Shown: piece after piece, positions 59,922-64,000 of the stretch | How positions within the stretch are numbered: position 1 is the stretch's first letter | Layout of the letters: each line of letters begins with the position of its first letter | Source of the DNA: Bradyrhizobium iriomotense | Lineage (GTDB): Bacteria; Pseudomonadota; Alphaproteobacteria; Rhizobiales; Xanthobacteraceae | Assembly (NCBI RefSeq): GCF_018130765.1 | Contig: NZ_JAFCJZ010000008.1 | Coordinates: forward strand, 1-64,000 | Length of the DNA stretch: 64,000 nt | Direction of reading: 5' to 3' | Program-made: the position numbers and the translations under genes | The notes under the pieces: generated by a model | Told to the model about the DNA's origin: nothing | Databases searched by the model: none | What the model saw: only the letters and a program-made list of their open reading frames with translations

Positions 59922-61268
59922 ATGACCATGAATACTTTCGCGTCCTCCAACAGCCCCCTCACCCGCGAGGCCATGGAGCCGTTCTGGCTGCCGATGACGC
60001 CGAACCGCCAGTTCAAGTCGAAGCCGCGCATCTTCGTCGGCGCCGAAGGCATGCATTACATCACCGATGACAACAGGCGCATTCTCGACGGCATGGCGGG
60101 GCTGTGGTGCGTGAACGCGGGACATGCGCAAAGGCGCATCGTCGAGGCGATCCAGTCGCAGGCGGCGAAGCTCGACTTCGTCTCCTCGTTCCAGATGAGC
60201 CATCCGGCGGCCTTCGAGCTCGCCCGCCGCATCACCGAGATCGCGCCTGATGGCCTCGACCACGTCTTCTTCACCAATTCAGGCTCGGAATCGGTCGACA
60301 CCGCGCTGAAGATCGCGCGCGGCTATCACCGCGCCCGCGGCGACGCGAGCCGCATCCGTTTCATCTCGCGCGCAAAGGCCTATCACGGCATGGGCTGGGG
60401 CGGCCTGTCAGTGAGCGGCATCGTCCGCCACCGCAGGGATTTCGGCCCGCTGCTGCCGGAGGTCGACCACCTCCCGCACACCCATGATCCCGAGCATGCC
60501 GCGTTCTCGCGCGGCCAGCCGCAATGGGGCGCGCATCTCGCCGACGAGCTTTCAAAGCTGCTGCAGGTGCACGATCCCTCGACCATCGCCGCCGTCATCG
60601 TCGAGCCCGTGACCGGCTCCGGCGGCGTGCTGCCGCCGCCGGTCGGCTATCTCGAGCGGCTGCGCCAGATCTGCGACCAGCACGGCATTCTCCTGATCTT
60701 CGACGAGGTCATCACCGGCTTCGGCCGCCTCGGCGCGCCGTTCGGCGCCAACGCTTTCGGCGTGACGCCCGACCTCATCACCTGCGCCAAGGGCATGACC
60801 AACGCCGCCGTGCCGATGGGCGGCGTCATCGTCAGCGGCAAGGTCCATGACGCGCTGATGCAGGGGCCGGACAACGCGATCGAGCTGTTCCACGGCTACA
60901 CCTATTCGGCCCATCCGCTGGCCTGCGCGGCGGGTCTTGCCGCGCTCGACGTGTATCAGGATCTCGGCCTGTTCGAGCGGGCGCGGCGCCTCGCGCCGGT
61001 GTGGGAGAACCACGCGCACGGCTTGCGCGATCTCCCCCATGTTGTCGACATCCGCAACATCGGGCTGCTCGCCGCGATAGACCTAAAGCCGCGCGAGGGC
61101 ACGCCGGGCGCACGCGGCAGCGAATGCGCCAACCGCTGCTATGAGGACGGCATCCTGATCCGCGGCAGCGGCGACACGCTGCTGATCTCGCCGCCCCTGA
61201 TCATCACCGAGGAACAGATCGGCGACATCTTTGCGGCCATCCGCCGCGCCCTGACAGCGATCGGCTGA
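59922..61268 (+). CDS. Class III PLP aminotransferase, omega-amino acid:pyruvate type
   Basis: A 448-aa cytoplasmic enzyme. The PLP phosphate segment is FFTNSGSESVDTALKIARGY (about 117-136), Asp261 in LLIFDEVITGFGRLG contacts the pyridine nitrogen, and Lys290 in TCAKGMTNAAVPMG forms the Schiff base. The N-terminus FWLPMTPNRQFKSKPRIF and FHGYTYSAHPLACAAGLAAL match beta-alanine/omega-amino acid:pyruvate aminotransferases. It would move an amine from an imported or released amino compound to pyruvate. It follows gntR and converges on the next ABC importer. Confidence 0.9.
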   Translation: MTMNTFASSNSPLTREAMEPFWLPMTPNRQFKSKPRIFVGAEGMHYITDDNRRILDGMAGLWCVNAGHAQRRIVEAIQSQAAKLDFVSSFQMSHPAAFELARRITEIAPDGLDHVFFTNSGSESVDTALKIARGYHRARGDASRIRFISRAKAYHGMGWGGLSVSGIVRHRRDFGPLLPEVDHLPHTHDPEHAAFSRGQPQWGAHLADELSKLLQVHDPSTIAAVIVEPVTGSGGVLPPPVGYLERLRQICDQHGILLIFDEVITGFGRLGAPFGANAFGVTPDLITCAKGMTNAAVPMGGVIVSGKVHDALMQGPDNAIELFHGYTYSAHPLACAAGLAALDVYQDLGLFERARRLAPVWENHAHGLRDLPHVVDIRNIGLLAAIDLKPREGTPGARGSECANRCYEDGILIRGSGDTLLISPPLIITEEQIGDIFAAIRRALTAIG

Positions 61269-61277
61269 CGCCGGGAC

Positions 61278-62257
61278 TCACCCCGCCGGCAATGCATCGA
61301 GGTGGCACGCCACCCACTGCTCGTCTCCGGCCGCCCGGAGCGTCGGCTCCTCGGTGCGGCAGCGGTCGAACACGAACGGGCAGCGGGTGTGGAAGCGGCA
61401 TCCCTTCGGCGGATTGATCGGGCTCGGCACGTCGCCGCCGAGGATGATCGGATTGCGCTGGGCACCGGGCTCGGGCAGCGGCACCGCCGAGAGCAGCGCC
61501 TTGGTGTAGGGATGCCTCGGCGCGGCAAAGATCTCCCGGCGCGGCGCCACCTCGACGATCTTGCCGAGATACATCACCGCGACGCGGTGGGTCATGTGCT
61601 CGACGATGGCGAGGTCATGGCTGATGAACAGCAGCGCGAGGCCGAACTTCTGCTGGAGGTCCTGCAGCAGATTGACGACCTGCGCCTTGACCGAGACGTC
61701 GAGCGCCGAGACAGCTTCGTCGCACACGATCAGCTCGGGCTCCGCTGCAAGCGCCCGCGCAATGCCGATGCGCTGGCGCTGGCCGCCGGAGAATTCGTGC
61801 GGCCGGCGGTTCAAGGCCTCGCGCGGCAGGCGCACGGTGTCCATCAGCTCCGTGACGCGAACCTCGAGATCTTCCTTGGATTTGGCGAGGCCGAAATTGC
61901 GGATCGGCTCGGCCAGGATGTCGCGCACGCGCATGCGCGGGTTGAGGCTCGAGAACGGGTCCTGGAACACGACCTGCACGCGGCGGCGCATCTGGCGCAT
62001 CGTGCTCGGATGGGCGTCGTCGATGCGCTGGCCGTCGAGAATGACCTGGCCCGAGGTGATCTCGAACAGCCGCAGGATGGCGCGGCCGACCGTCGATTTG
62101 CCGCAGCCGGACTCGCCGACCAGCGACAAGGTCTCGCCGCGCGCGATCTCGAACGACACGCCGTCGACCGCATAGACGAATTCGGTTTGTCGCCCGAAGA
62201 GGCCTTTGTTGATCGGGAAATGCTTCTTGAGGTCGTTGACCTGGAGCAGCGGAGGAC

Positions 62258-62261
<4 letters not shown>
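61278..62261 (-). CDS. Dipeptide/oligopeptide ABC ATPase, DppF type
   Basis: A 327-aa ATPase. Walker A is GESGCGKST (about residues 49-57), then [20 protein letters not shown], signature [10 protein letters not shown] and Walker [13 protein letters not shown], where the usual P after E is A. The C-terminal oligo_HPY region contains [20 protein letters not shown], whose cysteines occur in many OppF/DppF proteins. It partners the DppD-type ATPase and overlaps it by four bases. Confidence 0.92.
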
Positions 62262-63247
<986 letters not shown>

Positions 63248-63265
63248 GTGATCAGCCTCTTGACT

Positions 63266-64000
63266 TCACAGGCTCTTGGCCATGCGCGGATCGAGCGCAT
63301 CGCGAAGGCCGTCGCCGAGCAGATTCACGGCAAGCACGGTGACGGACAGGAAGGCCGCCGGGAAGAACACGATATAGGGCTTGACCTGCCAGAGCGCGCG
63401 GCCTTCGGCCATGATGTTACCCCAGGACGGAATGGTGGGCGGCGTGCCCGCGCCGATGAAGGACAGGATCGCCTCCGTGATCATGGCGCTGGCGCAGATA
63501 TAGGTCGCCTGTACCAGCATCGGCGCAACCGTGTTGGGCAGGATGTGGCGCAGGATGATCATCGGCGTGCGCGTGCCGCAGGCCACCGCCGCGTCCACAT
63601 AGGGCTGCTCGCGCAGCGACAGCACGACGCTGCGGACGAGGCGCGAGACGCGCGGGATCTCGGCGATGGTGATCGCCAGGATGACGTTGCCGACGCTGCC
63701 GCGCGTCAACGCCATCAGCGCGATGGCGAGCAGGATCGGCGGGATCGACATCAGGCCGTCCATGAAGCGCATCAGGATGCCGTCGGCCCAGCGGATGAAA
63801 CCCGAGATCATACCGATCGCAAGACCCGCCGCGGATGCGAAGATCGCGACCGACAGGCCGACCGTGAGCGAGACCCGGGCACCAAAGAGCACGCGCGAAT
63901 AGATGTCACGGCCGAGCACGTCGGTGCCGAACCAGAAATCGGTCGACGGCGCGCGCGTCCGCTTGGCGGGCGCAAGCGCGGTCGGATCGATCGTCCCGAG
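63266..64000 (-). CDS. Dipeptide/oligopeptide ABC permease, DppC type, 5' end outside window
   Basis: The frame is open from the right edge to the stop at 63266. The shorter version that would start at 63919 uses an internal Val codon as start; upstream of it the frame reads DFWFGTDVLGRDIYSR, the conserved DppC periplasmic motif, so the gene is truncated by the window edge. It has helices and the EAA loop QPYVDAAVACGTRTPMIILR, then HILPNTVAPMLVQATYI. It supplies the channel for the DppD/DppF pair. Confidence 0.92.
   Translation of the reverse strand, partial: LGTIDPTALAPAKRTRAPSTDFWFGTDVLGRDIYSRVLFGARVSLTVGLSVAIFASAAGLAIGMISGFIRWADGILMRFMDGLMSIPPILLAIALMALTRGSVGNVILAITIAEIPRVSRLVRSVVLSLREQPYVDAAVACGTRTPMIILRHILPNTVAPMLVQATYICASAMITEAILSFIGAGTPPTIPSWGNIMAEGRALWQVKPYIVFFPAAFLSVTVLAVNLLGDGLRDALDPRMAKSL

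Overview
The window looks like chromosomal DNA from a Bradyrhizobium-type alphaproteobacterium (Nitrobacteraceae). It is GC-rich, carries liv- and dpp-type ABC importers and an exopolysaccharide locus, and encodes a giant secreted protein whose N-terminus (a VAIPDAHLLFSGDF-type leader followed by a FecR domain) I know from that group. I saw no rRNA, tRNA, CRISPR, insertion sequence or phage gene.

Region 1 (1-22.6 kb): surface adhesins. Two very large repeat proteins lie on the minus strand. The first runs off the left edge and begins at 1964. The second (4450-20502, 5350 aa) combines a FecR domain, a TolB-like propeller, Ig-like domains, nine near-identical 122-aa repeats, a long parallel-beta-helix-like passenger and an RTX/type I secretion tail. 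Small hypothetical genes sit between them. A consensus CtrA box precedes the 5350-aa gene and an intrinsic terminator lies in the leader of the left-edge gene. A ParB-like protein and a hypothetical gene follow.

Region 2 (22.6-34.5 kb): an exopolysaccharide locus of genes in alternating orientation. It encodes a secreted GH5 glycanase, a Wzy-like polymerase, a CelD/FemAB-like acyltransferase, a flavoprotein, a Wzx flippase, a Wzz/BY-kinase-like protein with a decayed P-loop, a GT4 glycosyltransferase and a GINT1-like protein. A kynurenine-formamidase-like hydrolase follows at 34636-35496.

Region 3 (35.6-49.6 kb): a catabolic island that I infer handles an N-heterocycle or cyclic amide. One long minus-strand operon reads amidohydrolase, molybdenum hydroxylase (large subunit, FAD subunit, and a fused Fe-S/CoxG subunit), livKHMGF importer, Rieske ferredoxin. 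A divergent MarR regulator, an NCS1 permease and an acetamidase/formamidase face it. Three copies of a 14-bp palindrome, CGAAGYRTGCTTCG, sit in front of the operon and of the permease, which suggests a single MarR regulon. This is my best candidate for an undescribed system.

Region 4 (49.6-64 kb): a second operon, divergent from a GntR regulator. It encodes a C45 autoproteolytic acyltransferase-like enzyme, a peptide/opine-type ABC importer with two paralogous binding proteins and a frameshifted double ATPase, and two polysaccharide-deacetylase-fold enzymes, one with decayed metal ligands like PuuE allantoinase. Downstream of gntR is an omega-amino-acid aminotransferase, then part of another dpp-type importer that leaves the right edge.
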